A stretch of DNA of 64,000 nucleotides from JANNNF01 sp963772935 (GTDB taxonomy: Bacteria; Pseudomonadota; Alphaproteobacteria; Rhodobacterales; Rhodobacteraceae): the NCBI GenBank assembly GCA_963772935.1, contig CAVYZK010000004.1:372001-436000 (forward strand). Direction: 5' to 3'. The notes below the pieces were generated by a model, which saw nothing but the letters and a program-made list of their open reading frames with translations, was not told the origin of the DNA and searched no databases. Made by a program: the position numbers and the translations under genes. This document shows, piece after piece, positions 27,040-37,061 of this stretch; within the stretch, counting starts at the first letter, position 1, and every line of letters begins with the position of its first letter.

Positions 27040-27991
27040 ATGGTCATGATGCAAAACCTGCCCTCCCCCGCCCAACCCCTGAAGATCGGAACCCGTGGCT
27101 CGCCGCTTGCGCTGTGGCAGGCGCATGAGGTGCGGCGCTGTCTGATGGCGGCGTTTGCGCTGCCGGAAGATGCGTTTCAGATTTGCGTGATCAAGGTGCT
27201 GGGCGACCAGATACAGGACCGCGCGCTGAAGGATATCGGCGGCAAGGGGCTGTTCACCCGTGAGATTGAGGATGCGCTGCTGGCGGGCGACATCGACATC
27301 GCGGTGCATTCGATGAAGGACATGCCGACGGTGCAGCCGGTGGGGCTGACGCTGGACTGCTATCTGCCGCGTGAGGATGTGCGGGATGCGTTCGTGTCGC
27401 CCCTTGGTGGCGTCGCTGGCGGATTTGCCGCAGGGCGCGGTGGTGGGGTCGTCGTCGCTGCGCAGGCGCGCACAGTTGCGGTTGCGCAGGCCGGATTTGC
27501 AGGTGGTGGAGTTTCGCGGCAACGTGCAGACCCGGATGAAGAAATTGCAGGACGGCGTGGCGCAGGCGACCTTTCTGGCGATGGCGGGGCTGAACCGGCT
27601 GGGCATGGCGCATATGGCGCGGGGCGCGGTCGAGGTGACCGATATGCTTCCGGCGGTGGCGCAGGGTGCGATCGGGGTAGAGCGGCGGTTGGCCGATGAC
27701 CGGGTAGCCGCGTTGCTGGCGGCGGTGCATCACGGACCGACCGGCGTGCGGCTGGCGGCAGAACGCGGGTACCTGGCGCGGTTGGACGGGTCGTGCGAGA
27801 CGCCGATTGCGGGGCTTGCGGTGATCGAGGGGGATCAGATCTGGCTGCGGGGCGAGATTTTGCGGCCCGATGGGTCAGAGGCGATATCGGGCGAACGGCA
27901 CGGGGCTGCGGCTGACGCCGGGGCCGTTGGGGTGGCGCTGGCCGAGGAGTTGCTCGCGGCGGCACCGAAGGGGTTTTTCGACTGGCATTGA
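27040..27991 (+). CDS. hemC: hydroxymethylbilane synthase (one frameshift)
   Basis: HemC polymerises four porphobilinogen units to hydroxymethylbilane on a dipyrromethane cofactor. Seen: LKIGTRGSPLALWQAHEV, DIGGKGLFTREIEDALL, DIAVHSMKDMPT, VGSSSLRRRAQLR, FRGNVQTRMKKL and the cofactor-cysteine site LDGSCETPIAGLA. The frame is broken by one extra base at 27404/27405 between VRDAFVSP and LVASLADLPQGA; the rest is intact to FFDWH. The total of about 317 residues is normal. ATG 27040 is one of three close candidates (27040, 27046, 27049). Confidence 0.93.
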
Positions 27992-28054
27992 GGCGGGGCG
28001 GTTATTGAATAGAGTGCAAGCCGAAGGGGCTTGCACGTTGTTTATGCGAAGAAC

Positions 28055-28125
28055 GCGGGGGCGTTCCGCCCCCACGCATATTTGCAAAAGCAAATCTGCG
28101 CTCCCCCTGAGGATATTTTCGCAAA
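28055..28125. terminator. hairpins between hemC and the ABC exporter genes
   Basis: GGGGGCG TTC CGCCCCC (28057-28073) and ATTTGC AAAA GCAAAT (28080-28095) are two consecutive perfect hairpins in the gap between convergent hemC and the permease gene. The following ATATTTTCGCAAAGGGG resembles an inverted family A repeat. A bidirectional terminator is the likely role. Confidence 0.55.
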
Positions 28126-28132
28126 GGGGATA

Positions 28133-30643
28133 TCAGTCTTGGGCGCGCAGCGTTTGGGCGGGGCGGGTGGCCAAGGGTGCCCAGGCGAAGGCGAGGCCTG
28201 CGAGCAGGGTGGCGAGGATGCCGCCTGCGATGATGGCGGCGGCGGAAAGCGGCTCGAACTCGTAGGGCGCGTCCATCACCCAGACCATGGTGGCCCATCC
28301 CGCAAGGCTGCCTGCGACCGTGGCGACCACGCCTGCGGCGGCCCCCATCAGGGCGGACCGCAGGGCGAAGCTGGCGAGGATGCGGGGGCGGGTGGCGCCG
28401 AGGGTTTTCAGGATGGCGGCCTCGTACACCCGGGCGCGGGTGCCTGCGGCGGCGGCGCCGATCAGGACGACAAAGCCGGTCAGCAGGGTGGCGGCTGCGG
28501 CCCAGGCAGTGGCGGTGGCGATGGCCCCCAGGGCCTCGGTCACGCGGTCTACCGCCTCGCGGATGCGGATGGCGGTGATGTTGGGCCAGGTTTTGGTCAC
28601 GTCTTTCAGGAGCGCCGCCTCTGCCGAAGGCGGGGCGTAGACGGTGGCGATGTTGGTGTGGGGGGCACCTTGCAGAGCGCTCGGGTTCATCGCGATCACG
28701 AAACCCATGCCGGCGCTGGAGAAATCCACCTCGCGGAAGCTGGTGATGGTGGCGGTGATGTCGCGGCCAAGGATGTTGACGGTCAGTTTGTCACCGAGTT
28801 TGAGGCCGATCTCAGCGGCTTCCTCGGCGGCAAAGCTGATCTGCGGATCGCCGGTGTAATCTGCGGGCCACCATGTGCCTGCGGTGATCTTGGTGCCCTC
28901 GGGCGGGGTGGCGGCATAGGTCAGGCCCCGGTCGCCGCGCACGACCCAGTGGTCGGTCAGTTCCGTCGCCGTGCGCCCGTTGATTTGCGTCACGACACCG
29001 CGCAGCATCGGGGCGCTTTCGATTTTGGTGACCTCAGGGTTTGCCTGCACGCGGGCGAGGAAGGGGTCGATCTGGTCGGGCTGGATGTCGATGAAGAAGA
29101 AGGCGGGGGCGCGGTCGGGCAGGTCCATCGCGATGGACCGGCGCAGGTTGCTGTCGATCTGGCCGACGGCGGCAAGGACGGACAGGCCGAGGCCGAGGGA
29201 GAGGATGACGGAGGTCGCCTCGGACCTAGGGCCGCCGATGGAGGCCAGCGCAAGGCGCAGGGGGACGCGGCCTTGGGTCAGAGGTGGTGCGGGCGGTTTT
29301 GCGGGCGAGTTTGCGCAAACCGCGCGCGGCGAGGGCGAGGATCACGAGGGCGGCCAGCACGCCACCAGCGGCGCTGAGCGCGAGGGTGGGGATGCCGGAC
29401 AGGATGGTTGCCCCGCCGATCAGCAGGATTGTCAGGGCGGCGAGGGCGGCAAGGTAGATCGGTTTGGGGCGCGGAGAGGGGCCGTCGCCACCCCGGTAAA
29501 GGGCGGCTGCGCGGACGCTTTCGGTGCGGGCCAGCGGCCAGAGGGTGAACAGCAGGGCGGTGGTCAGGCCGTAGAACGCGGCCTCGGCCAGCGGTTTGGC
29601 GGCAAGGGTGATGTTGGCGGGGAAGGGGAGTTGGGCCTCGATGATGGGGGCCAGCAGCAGGGGGACACCGCCGCCAAGGATCAGGCCGATCAGGGTGCCG
29701 AGGGCGGCGAGGATGGCGATCTGGGTCAGGTAGATGCGGAAGATCAGGGCGCCTTCGGCGCCAAGGGTTTTCAGCGTGGCGATGGTGGCGATTTTGCCTT
29801 CCAGATAGGCGCGCACGGCGGAGGACACGCCGACACCGCCGACGGCGAGGCCTGCAAGGCCGACCAGCACCAGAAAGCTGCCGATGTTGGTGACGAAACG
29901 CTCGATCCCCGGGGCGGCGCGGCGGCTGTCGGACCAGCGCATGCCCTTGTCGCGGAAGGCGGCCTTGGCTTGCGCTTCCAGCGTTTCCAGATCGGTGCCG
30001 GGGTTGAGCAACAGGCGGTATTCGGTCTCATACAAGCGAACCGGGGGCGATGAGGCCGGAGCCTTGCAGCGCGTCAGTGCGTACGATGGTGCGCGGGCCG
30101 AGGGTGAAGCCTGCGGTGGCCGAGTCTGGTTCGCGCAGCAGGGCGGCGGTCAGGCGGAAGGTCTGGGTGCCAAGGGTGAAGCTGTCGCCGATGGACAGCG
30201 ACAGGCGGTCGATCAGGACCGGGTCCATCACAGCGCCGGGCAGGTCAGTGGTGGCAAGGGCCTGCGGCCAAGGGGATGGCGGGGTCGAGGGTGACGGTGC
30301 CGGTCAGGGGGTAGTTGGCGTCCACCGCCTTGATCTGGGTCAGGGCGGCGTCATCGGGGATCACGGCCATGGACCGGAAATCGACGACTTCCGAAATGCC
30401 GGTGGCGATGGTGGCCATGTAGGCGCGTTCGGCATCGTCAGCGAAGCGGTAGGTGAATTCCATCTGGGCATCGCCGCCGAGCAGGATCGAGCCTTGGTCT
30501 TGCAGTCCCGACTGGATGGCAGACCGCAGAGTGCCGACGGCGGCGATGGCGGCGACGCCAAGCGCGAGGCAGGCGAGGAAGATGCGAAAGCCGCGCAGGC
30601 CGCCACGGAGTTCGCGGCGGGCGATGGTGAACGCGAGGCTCAT
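28133..30643 (-). CDS. ABC transporter permease, YbbP/FtsX-like (three frameshifts)
   Basis: The full-length product of about 836 residues has the YbbP plan: a first helix (FRIFLACLALGVAAIAAVGTL), a large periplasmic region, a first FtsX block (SFLVLVGLAGLAVGGVGVSSAV), further helices, a second periplasmic region and a last FtsX block near LLTGFVVLIGAAAAGTRARVYE. The frame breaks at about 30258-30262, 30034/30035 and 29297-29300, each by one extra base; the pieces join without loss. It overlaps the ATPase gene at its start. In E. coli ybbA-ybbP is divergent from tesA in the same way. It probably moves lipids or toxic compounds in the envelope. Confidence 0.85.
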
Positions 30644-31335
30644 TCGGCAGCGGCTTTCATGGCGTCCGGCGCGATCAGGCCATCGGCGAGGCGGATGACG
30701 CGGGAACAGCGGGCGGCAAGCTCGGGCGAATGGGTGACAAGCACCAGCGTGGCCCCGTGGCGGTCGCGCAGCCCAAACAGCAGGTCCATGATCGCCTGCC
30801 CGTTCGCGCCATCCAGATTGCCGGTGGGTTCATCGGCCAAAAGGATCGCGGGGCGGCCCACGGCGGCGCGGGCCAAGGCCACGCGTTGCTGTTCACCCCC
30901 GGACAACTGGCTGGGGTAATGGTCGATGCGGGGGCCAAGGCCGACAGCCTCCAGTTCCGCCTTGGCACGGGGGAAGGCATCGCGCGCCCCGGCCAGTTCC
31001 AGCGGGATGGCGACGTTCTCAAGCGCGGTCATGGTAGGGATCAGGTGGAAAGATTGAAACACCACCCCCATATTCCCCCTACGAAAACGTGCGAGCGCGT
31101 CTTCGTTCATCGCGGTAAGGTCTTGGCCAAGGGCCAGCACGGCCCCCCCGGTGGCGCGCTCCAACCCGCCCATCAGCATCAGGAGAGATGATTTGCCCGA
31201 CCCAGATGGCCCCACCAGCCCCACCGTTTCGCCCCGGTCCACCCGCAAGGTGATGCCGCGCAGAATATCAACCGGGCCTGCATTGCCAGGCAGGGTCAGC
31301 CGGGCGTCGGTCAGCGAGAGGATGGCATCAGGCAT
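30640..31335 (-). CDS. ABC transporter ATP-binding protein, YbbA/LolD-like
   Basis: The 231-residue ATPase has Walker A GLVGPSGSGKSSLLMLMGG, Q-loop VVFQSFHLIPTMT, signature QLSGGEQQRVALARA, Walker B AILLADEPTGNLD and a switch histidine in LVLVTHSPELA. The T-G-N-L-D ending marks the MacB/LolD/YbbA group that works with FtsX-like permeases. It overlaps the permease gene by four bases. Its ATG shares CATG 31333-31336 with the start of the divergent esterase gene. Confidence 0.92.
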   Translation of the reverse strand: MPDAILSLTDARLTLPGNAGPVDILRGITLRVDRGETVGLVGPSGSGKSSLLMLMGGLERATGGAVLALGQDLTAMNEDALARFRRGNMGVVFQSFHLIPTMTALENVAIPLELAGARDAFPRAKAELEAVGLGPRIDHYPSQLSGGEQQRVALARAAVGRPAILLADEPTGNLDGANGQAIMDLLFGLRDRHGATLVLVTHSPELAARCSRVIRLADGLIAPDAMKAAAE

Positions 31336-32026
31336 GGGGGCAGTCCTTAAGTCCGTGTGCAGCCTTGGATATGGCGTCGGGCGGACCTTGCGCAATGCCG
31401 CTGCGGCATTGATTTTGACAGGCGGCGCGGTTTTTGCCGAACCGGTGACGATTGTGGCACTGGGGGACAGTCTGACGGCAGGATACGGCCTGCCCGCAAA
31501 ACAGGGGTTTGTCCCGGTGCTGGAGGCATGGCTGCGGGCGAAGGGCGCGGATGTGGAGGTGCAGAATGCGGGGGTGTCGGGCGATACGACGGCGGGGGGG
31601 CTGGCGCGGGTGGGCTGGGCCTTGGGCGACGATACCGATGCGGTGATCGTGACCTTGGGCGGGAACGACATGCTGCGGGGGCTGGACCCGGCGTCGTCGA
31701 AGGCTTCGCTGGACGGGATTTTGCGCGAAGTTAAGGCGCGGGATTTGCCGGTGCTGCTGGTGGGGATACAGGCCTTGGGCAATTACGGGCCGGGGTATCG
31801 TAAGGCGTTCGACGGCATGTATGGTGAATTGTCGGCGCAATATGGCACCCTGCTGGCCCCCAGTTTTTTCGACGGGCTGTATGCGGCGGGCGGGGATTTC
31901 GCCGATCCGGCGACGCTGGCCCCCTATATGCAGGCGGATGGCATCCACCCCAATGCCGAGGGTGTGGTGAAGATCGTCGAGGCTTTGGGGCCGAGGGTGC
32001 TGGAACTGGTGGCGCGGGTGAAGTGA
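31334..32026 (+). CDS. tesA: periplasmic GDSL arylesterase/thioesterase (TesA type)
   Basis: A signal peptide (about residues 1-37, ending GGAVFA) precedes a SGNH hydrolase: block I IVALGDSLTAGYGLP, block III TLGGNDMLRGLDP, and block V ADGIHPNAEG with the catalytic Asp-x-x-His. The enzyme should hydrolyse fatty acyl thioesters or aryl esters in the periplasm. The start ATG 31334 overlaps the ATG of the divergent ABC ATPase gene; GTG 31355 is an alternative that keeps a shorter signal peptide. The neighbourhood matches E. coli tesA-ybbA-ybbP. Confidence 0.9.
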   Translation: MGAVLKSVCSLGYGVGRTLRNAAAALILTGGAVFAEPVTIVALGDSLTAGYGLPAKQGFVPVLEAWLRAKGADVEVQNAGVSGDTTAGGLARVGWALGDDTDAVIVTLGGNDMLRGLDPASSKASLDGILREVKARDLPVLLVGIQALGNYGPGYRKAFDGMYGELSAQYGTLLAPSFFDGLYAAGGDFADPATLAPYMQADGIHPNAEGVVKIVEALGPRVLELVARVK

Positions 32027-32029
32027 CGA

Positions 32030-32677
32030 TCAGGGTGCGGCCATCTGAAACTCGGTTTCGATAATGATCTCGACCTTGTCGCCAACGCCCATGGTGGTGC
32101 CGGGGGCGGGCACGCCGTAGCCCATGCCAAAGTCACTGCGCAGCAGGCTGCCGGTGGCGGAAAAGCCGATGCGCGCGCCGCCCGGGTCCATCGGGTGGCT
32201 GCCGTAGCCGCCGTTATAGGTGGCAGTCAGAGTGACGGGTTTGGTCACGCCATGCAGCGTAAGATCGCCGGTGACGGTGGCGGTGTTCGTGCCTGTCAGG
32301 GTGATGGCAGTGCTGGTGAAGGTCATGGTCGGGTATTTTGCGGTATCAAGAAACGTCTCGCCCGCGATCAGCGCGTTGAAATCCAGCGCCGGGTCTGGGT
32401 AGTGGGTTTCGATTGAGGCCGGATCAACCGAGGCTTTGAGGGTCATGGTTTCGGGGGCGGCGGGGTCAAACGTCAGCGTGCCGTCCATTTTGGTGAACAG
32501 GGCGGTGTAGTTGGAATAACCCAGATGGCTGACGCGGAACAGCAGGCGGGTATGCGACAGGTCCATGCTGTAGGTGCCTGCGACCGGCGGCGGCAGGTCT
32601 TGGGCTGCCACATCTTGCGGGAACAGGGTAAGCGGTGCCACCATCAGGGCGGCGGCAAGGCACAGGATGCGGAGCAT
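32030..32677 (-). CDS. YceI-family periplasmic protein
   Basis: The 215-residue protein has a signal peptide (to about residue 25, VAAQ) and one YceI lipocalin-like barrel: AGTYSMDLSHTRLLFRVSHLGYSNYTALF, FDALI-type FNALIAGETFLDTAKYPTM, and GDLTLHGVTKPVTLTATY. Family members bind long isoprenoid chains such as polyprenyl lipids or ubiquinone. It is tail-to-tail with the esterase gene, four bases apart, and divergent from the FAD dehydrogenase gene. Confidence 0.9.
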   Translation of the reverse strand: MLRILCLAAALMVAPLTLFPQDVAAQDLPPPVAGTYSMDLSHTRLLFRVSHLGYSNYTALFTKMDGTLTFDPAAPETMTLKASVDPASIETHYPDPALDFNALIAGETFLDTAKYPTMTFTSTAITLTGTNTATVTGDLTLHGVTKPVTLTATYNGGYGSHPMDPGGARIGFSATGSLLRSDFGMGYGVPAPGTTMGVGDKVEIIIETEFQMAAP

Positions 32678-32761
32678 GGGTGGGATCCATCAGTTAGTTG
32701 ATTGGCTAAGTGATGACAGGATCGGGGAAGCGGGTCAAGCATCCGCAAAGGGGAGTGGCGG

Positions 32762-34165
32762 ATGGACGCTTTAACGGATTTTGCGGCGGTGCTGGGCGCG
32801 GCCCATGTGCTGACCGGGGCGGATATGGCGCGCTATGCCCGCGATTGGATGGGCAAATATCAGGGCCAGCCTTTGTGTGTGCTGCGGCCTGCCGATACGG
32901 CGCAGGTCGCCGCTTGCGTGCAAGTGGCGGCGCGGCATGGGCTGGCGGTGGTGCCGATCGGGGGAAATACCGGGCTGGTCGGTGGCACGATGACCATGGG
33001 TGGCGTGATGCTGTCGCTGGAGCGGTTGAACCGTATCCGCGAAGTGCGCACCGACGCGCGCGTGGTGGTGGCCGAGGCGGGCGTGGTGCTGACCCGGTTG
33101 CACGAGGCGGCAGAGTCTGCGGGGTTGTTTTTTCCGCTGTGGTTTGGCGCGCGGGGGTCGGCGATGCTGGGGGGCGTGTTGTCCACCAATGCGGGCGGGT
33201 CGAACGTGCTGCGCTATGGCTCGACCCGGGCCTTGTGTCTGGGGATGGAGGTGGTGCTGGCCGATGGGCGGGTGCTCAACCTGATGTCGGCACTGCACAA
33301 GGACAATTCGGGCTACAGCCTGCGCGATCTGTTCATCGGGGCGGAAGGCACGCTGGGCATCATCACGGCGGCGGTGATGAAACTGGTGCCCGCCCCCTTG
33401 GCCCATGCGACGGCGACGGTGGCGGCGCGGTCCTTGCCCGACGCGCTGGTGCTGTTGAACCGGATGCAGGCGGCGACGGGCGGGCGGGTTGAGGCGTTCG
33501 AGTTCATGCCCACCACCTATTCGCGCAGGCTGGCGCAGGTGCGGCCTGATCTGGGGCTGCCGTTTGATGTCATTCCCGAGGTGACGATCCTGATCGAGGC
33601 GGGCACCACGGTGGTGGCCGAGGCCGCGCCGGATGCCGACGGTGGGGTGCCGCTGGTCGGCGTGCTGGAAGGCGTGCTGGCCGAGATGCTGGACAGTGGG
33701 CTGATCACCGATGCCGTGATTGCCCGGTCCGAGGCGCAGCGGCGCGTGATGTGGGCACGGCGTGAGGCGGCCGCAGAGATCACCGCAGGCATTCCGCGCG
33801 CGGTGGACACCGATGTCTGCCTGCCGCTGGATGCGGTGGCACCGTTCCTGACCACGGCCTTGCAACGGCTGGTGGGGCTGGATGCGGGGATGACCAGCCT
33901 GACCGTGGGCCATCTGGGCGACGGCAACCTGCATTTCACCGCCTTTCCCAGCCAGGACGGACTGACAGACCGGGTGCTGGAAATTGTCGAGGATGTGGTG
34001 GCGGAACTGGGTGGCAGTTTCTCGGCAGAGCATGGAGTGGGCCTGTCGAAACTGCCCTCGATGCGCAGGCGCAAGGATGCGGTGGCGCTGGACGTGATGC
34101 GGGCGATCAAGGCGGCGCTGGACCCCGACGGGCGGATGAATCCTGGCAAGGTTGTGCCTGGGTAG
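32762..34165 (+). CDS. FAD-linked D-2-hydroxyacid dehydrogenase
   Basis: The 467-residue flavoprotein has the PCMH FAD-binding domain (VVPIGGNTGLVGGTM, GSAMLGGVLSTNAGGSNVLRYG, DLFIGAEGTLGIITA) and the FAD-oxidase C domain (GHLGDGNLHF and FSAEHGVGLSKL). This is the D-lactate/D-2-hydroxyglutarate dehydrogenase group (GlcD, D2HGDH). It probably oxidises a D-2-hydroxyacid and passes electrons to a quinone or flavoprotein. The exact substrate is not set by visible residues. It stands as a single gene. Confidence 0.9.
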   Translation: MDALTDFAAVLGAAHVLTGADMARYARDWMGKYQGQPLCVLRPADTAQVAACVQVAARHGLAVVPIGGNTGLVGGTMTMGGVMLSLERLNRIREVRTDARVVVAEAGVVLTRLHEAAESAGLFFPLWFGARGSAMLGGVLSTNAGGSNVLRYGSTRALCLGMEVVLADGRVLNLMSALHKDNSGYSLRDLFIGAEGTLGIITAAVMKLVPAPLAHATATVAARSLPDALVLLNRMQAATGGRVEAFEFMPTTYSRRLAQVRPDLGLPFDVIPEVTILIEAGTTVVAEAAPDADGGVPLVGVLEGVLAEMLDSGLITDAVIARSEAQRRVMWARREAAAEITAGIPRAVDTDVCLPLDAVAPFLTTALQRLVGLDAGMTSLTVGHLGDGNLHFTAFPSQDGLTDRVLEIVEDVVAELGGSFSAEHGVGLSKLPSMRRRKDAVALDVMRAIKAALDPDGRMNPGKVVPG

Positions 34166-34194
34166 AGGGTGGTTGTGGGGATGGGCGAACCCTG

Positions 34195-34241
34195 CGCGGG
34201 GCGCAGGAACCGCCCATCCTACGGGTCAATGCGGCATCGCA
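34195..34241. repeat. dispersed palindromic repeat, family B
   Basis: GATGGGCG on the left and CGCCCATCCTAC on the right enclose a CCTGCGCGGGGCGCAGG inner hairpin. The common core of the family is GTAGGATGGGCnnnnnGCCCATC. Other copies lie at about 41939-42006, 44141-44165 and 55533-55556. This copy sits between the dehydrogenase gene and the 3' end of the caspase-like gene, as expected for a REP-like element or a terminator. Confidence 0.6.
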
Positions 34242-34245
34242 CAGC

Positions 34246-36288
34246 CTACTCGCCCGCTACGGTGCGCAGTTCCAGTTGCAGGATGCCGGGCGCGAGGCCT
34301 GTGGTGTCTTCCTCCAGCCCCACAGCGCCCCGGGTGGTTTCGCCAAACCCCGCATCGCGCAGCGCGAGCGACAGGGCGGACCCCGCACCCCGGGTCAGTT
34401 CCACGCTAGGTTGCGCCAGAAAGGACAGGTCTTCGACCGGGCTTTGCGGCAGGGCCGGGGTCAGCACCACAACCATGCGCTCCTGCCCCAGCACATCACC
34501 GCCGATCTTGAACAACCCTTTTTTCAGCACGTCGCCCGGTTGCAGCCGCCCGGAAAACCAATGGCTGATGGCATAGTCGGCAGCCACATACAGTACGTTC
34601 ACATCCACCGGCACATCCATGTTGTTCTGCGCCAGCACATGCACCTCATCCTCGGGCAGCAGGGTGGGCACTGGCGCTGCGGGCAGGGCGTGCAGGGTGC
34701 GGTCGGTGGGGGTGCGGGTCTGCATTTCCACCGTCACATCCAGACTGCCCGCCCCAACGGCGGCCCCCAGTTTCAGCAGGTTCAGCGCGCGGCCCATGCC
34801 GCCCAGGGTCTGACCCATCGCCAATGCCAGATCTTCGGGCGACTTGTCGGCAGTGCTGATCGACGGCGTTGTGGCAAGATCGCTGGCAAGCCCGGTGCCG
34901 GGCAGCAGCCAGATTGCATCAGGGCGCGGGCTGTCGGGCAAGACCGCCAGCACCACATCGGCGTCGGTGCCCTCTGGCACAAAGGCAAGACGCGGGCCCG
35001 CCTCGACAAGCGCCATCGCTGCGGTCAGGGCATCGGCGGGCGCAGTGCCGGGGGTGGGCAGGGCGACGGTCAGGGTGAAATCCAGATCATCGGCCAGTTT
35101 GCGCAGCATCACCCCGCGCGGCAGATCGGCGGGCAGGGTCTTGCCGTCATAGTCAACCGGGGTGGCGGTGGCGGTAAAGGTGTCCGCCGTGGCGATCTGG
35201 GCATAGCCCAAGGCGGCATCGGTGGCATCGGCGGCAGAGGCCATCACCGCCAGCATATCGCCCGGGGCCAACCCGTGCAGGGTGCCCGCCGCAAGGCTGA
35301 ATCCCCCCTCAATCGGCACGCCCACCCATTGCGCCACCCGGCCCCCACCCGCCCCGCCAAACACCACCCGGTCAAGATCGCCCTCAAACAGCGGCGTGCT
35401 GCGGGCGAGGTTTTGCACCGCGTATTTGCGCAGCACCTCGGACGCGACCTGTCCATAGGTCGCCCCCGGATACTCGGCGAGGGTTTCTATCAGCGCATAG
35501 GTGAACACACCCTGCGGTTTGCGCCCCGGTTTGCCCTTCGGCAGGTTCTTTTCGGGCGTCACTTCATTGGTCTGGGCGGCGAAAAAGGCGACAAAACTGC
35601 CCTTGCCACTGCCCGCATCAAACGGCGCCTCGGCCCCGGCACGGGGGTCTGGCAGGGCGCGGGTCTGCACCCCGGCAATGTCGATCCCCAAGGCCTCGGG
35701 CGGCAGTTGGCGGCTGCGCACTTCCTCGTCACCCGATGGCCCTGCCCGGGTGACGGTGCCGGAATGGCAGCTGTCAAACACCGCCCAGACATCAGCCCCG
35801 CCTGCGCGAAGCGAGTCGATCATCAGGCCGATCTCATCATCCACCAGTGCGTTATCGACATGGCCGGTTGAATCATCCCACGGGCCAATGTCGGTGGGCA
35901 GGAACAACTCGTCCAGACCGTCAAGTTCGGTCGCAGGGTCTGCGGCGGGGGCTTGGGTGCCGTGGCCCGAAAAATGCAGATAGACGAAATCCCCCGGGGC
36001 CACGCGGGCCGCAAGGTCGGCCATTGCCCCCCGGATGGCTTCAAGGGTGGGGGGCGTCTGGCCCGCGCCATTGGTCAGCACGGTGATATGGTCGGGCGCA
36101 AAGGGCACCGGGGCTGCGGTGGCAAGATAGGTCGCCACCAGCGCCACATCGTTGGACGGGCCTTTCAGCCAGTATTGTGCATCAAGGTTGGGGTAATCAT
36201 TCGCCCCGATCAGCAGAGCATAGTTTTCCCGCGCCATCGCCGGGCCGCAAACGCACAGGCACAGCGCAACCCACAGCGCCCGCATCAA
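34246..36288 (-). CDS. secreted caspase-family (metacaspase-like) protein
   Basis: The 680-residue protein has a signal peptide (to about residue 19, PAMA) and a peptidase C14 domain at about 22-310. The catalytic pair is visible: His109 in YLHFSGHGTQ and Cys174 in FDSCHSGT; the family motifs LDELFLPTDI and DDEIGLMIDSL are also present. The part after about residue 320 is beta-rich, with DUF4384-like features (VLYVAADYAISHWFSGRLQPGD). The signal peptide places it in the periplasm. It starts inside the end of the PPC-like gene (4-base overlap), so the two are coupled. No transpeptidase or phage-defence domain is fused. Confidence 0.88.
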   Translation of the reverse strand: MMRALWVALCLCVCGPAMARENYALLIGANDYPNLDAQYWLKGPSNDVALVATYLATAAPVPFAPDHITVLTNGAGQTPPTLEAIRGAMADLAARVAPGDFVYLHFSGHGTQAPAADPATELDGLDELFLPTDIGPWDDSTGHVDNALVDDEIGLMIDSLRAGGADVWAVFDSCHSGTVTRAGPSGDEEVRSRQLPPEALGIDIAGVQTRALPDPRAGAEAPFDAGSGKGSFVAFFAAQTNEVTPEKNLPKGKPGRKPQGVFTYALIETLAEYPGATYGQVASEVLRKYAVQNLARSTPLFEGDLDRVVFGGAGGGRVAQWVGVPIEGGFSLAAGTLHGLAPGDMLAVMASAADATDAALGYAQIATADTFTATATPVDYDGKTLPADLPRGVMLRKLADDLDFTLTVALPTPGTAPADALTAAMALVEAGPRLAFVPEGTDADVVLAVLPDSPRPDAIWLLPGTGLASDLATTPSISTADKSPEDLALAMGQTLGGMGRALNLLKLGAAVGAGSLDVTVEMQTRTPTDRTLHALPAAPVPTLLPEDEVHVLAQNNMDVPVDVNVLYVAADYAISHWFSGRLQPGDVLKKGLFKIGGDVLGQERMVVVLTPALPQSPVEDLSFLAQPSVELTRGAGSALSLALRDAGFGETTRGAVGLEEDTTGLAPGILQLELRTVAGE

Positions 36289-36908
36289 TTGGTCATCAAC
36301 GCATAATTCGCGCCCGCTGGCCCCTTGTTATCGACCTTGAGGGTGAATGACCCCGCCGCATCCGGGGTCCAGCCGCAATAGGCGATGTGCGACACGTCGG
36401 TATCCGAACAGACCAGCCGCCCCTTTCCATCGGTGATGGTCAGGTTGAGGTTGGTCGAGGATTTCGCCTCGACATACACCTCGGCATATTCGCCGCCAAT
36501 AAAGGCAATCGGCGGATAGGTGTCGTGCCCGCCATTGCCCAGCTTTCCGATGTTGTAAACCGGGCCAGAGGCGACGCCCTTGGTAGACTCTGCCCGGATG
36601 TCGCTGATCAGCCCCAGCAGGGCTTCGTCGCCAGCGGCAAGCGGTTCGGCCGTTGCCAGCATCTCCTCCCACCCCAAGGGCGCGTCGGTGGCGGCCTCAC
36701 CATTGGTGGCTGCACGGTCCACCGGTTTGGGGGCGATCTGCTTGCGCAGTTTGGCGGCAGCCAGCATCAGAAGCGGGTCTTGCGCCGCCACCCCCGCTTC
36801 AAACAGCCGCGCCGACAGTTCGGCGGTTTTCACGGGTGACAGGGGGGCGGCAAGTACGGGCGTGGCGCTCAGCAACAGGGCGGCAAGCAAGGGGCGGATC
36901 ATCGGCAA
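36285..36908 (-). CDS. secreted PPC-like protein coupled to the caspase gene
   Basis: The 207-residue product has a signal peptide (about 1-20, PVLA), an alpha-helical part with LFEAGVAAQDPLLMLAAAKLRK, and a C-terminal beta-sandwich from about residue 120 (GGEYAEVYVEAKSS, LNLTITDGKGRLVCSDTD, GSFTLKVDN) ending YALMTN. The last part resembles pre-peptidase C-terminal (PPC) domains. It is a clear paralogue of the product of 42009-42707, with the same two-part plan and the same C-terminal YxLMTN. It may present or restrain the caspase. Confidence 0.7.
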   Translation of the reverse strand: MPMIRPLLAALLLSATPVLAAPLSPVKTAELSARLFEAGVAAQDPLLMLAAAKLRKQIAPKPVDRAATNGEAATDAPLGWEEMLATAEPLAAGDEALLGLISDIRAESTKGVASGPVYNIGKLGNGGHDTYPPIAFIGGEYAEVYVEAKSSTNLNLTITDGKGRLVCSDTDVSHIAYCGWTPDAAGSFTLKVDNKGPAGANYALMTN

Positions 36909-37061
36909 CTCCGGCTATGCGATTGAAGCCAAGATGCGGCGGCAAAGGGGGTCTGTAAACCGACAAATCAAGGTGACAGGGTTTGTCATGTGATTGGTTC
37001 GGCCCGGGCTGTTAGGCATGCGACAACCCGGCCTTCACCCCGGCCTTCACAAGGACATGCC

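Noticed and set aside
28031..29377. 448-codon Gly/Asp-rich frame opposite the ABC permease
   Set aside because: It is a GC-driven shadow of the permease gene without any family pattern.
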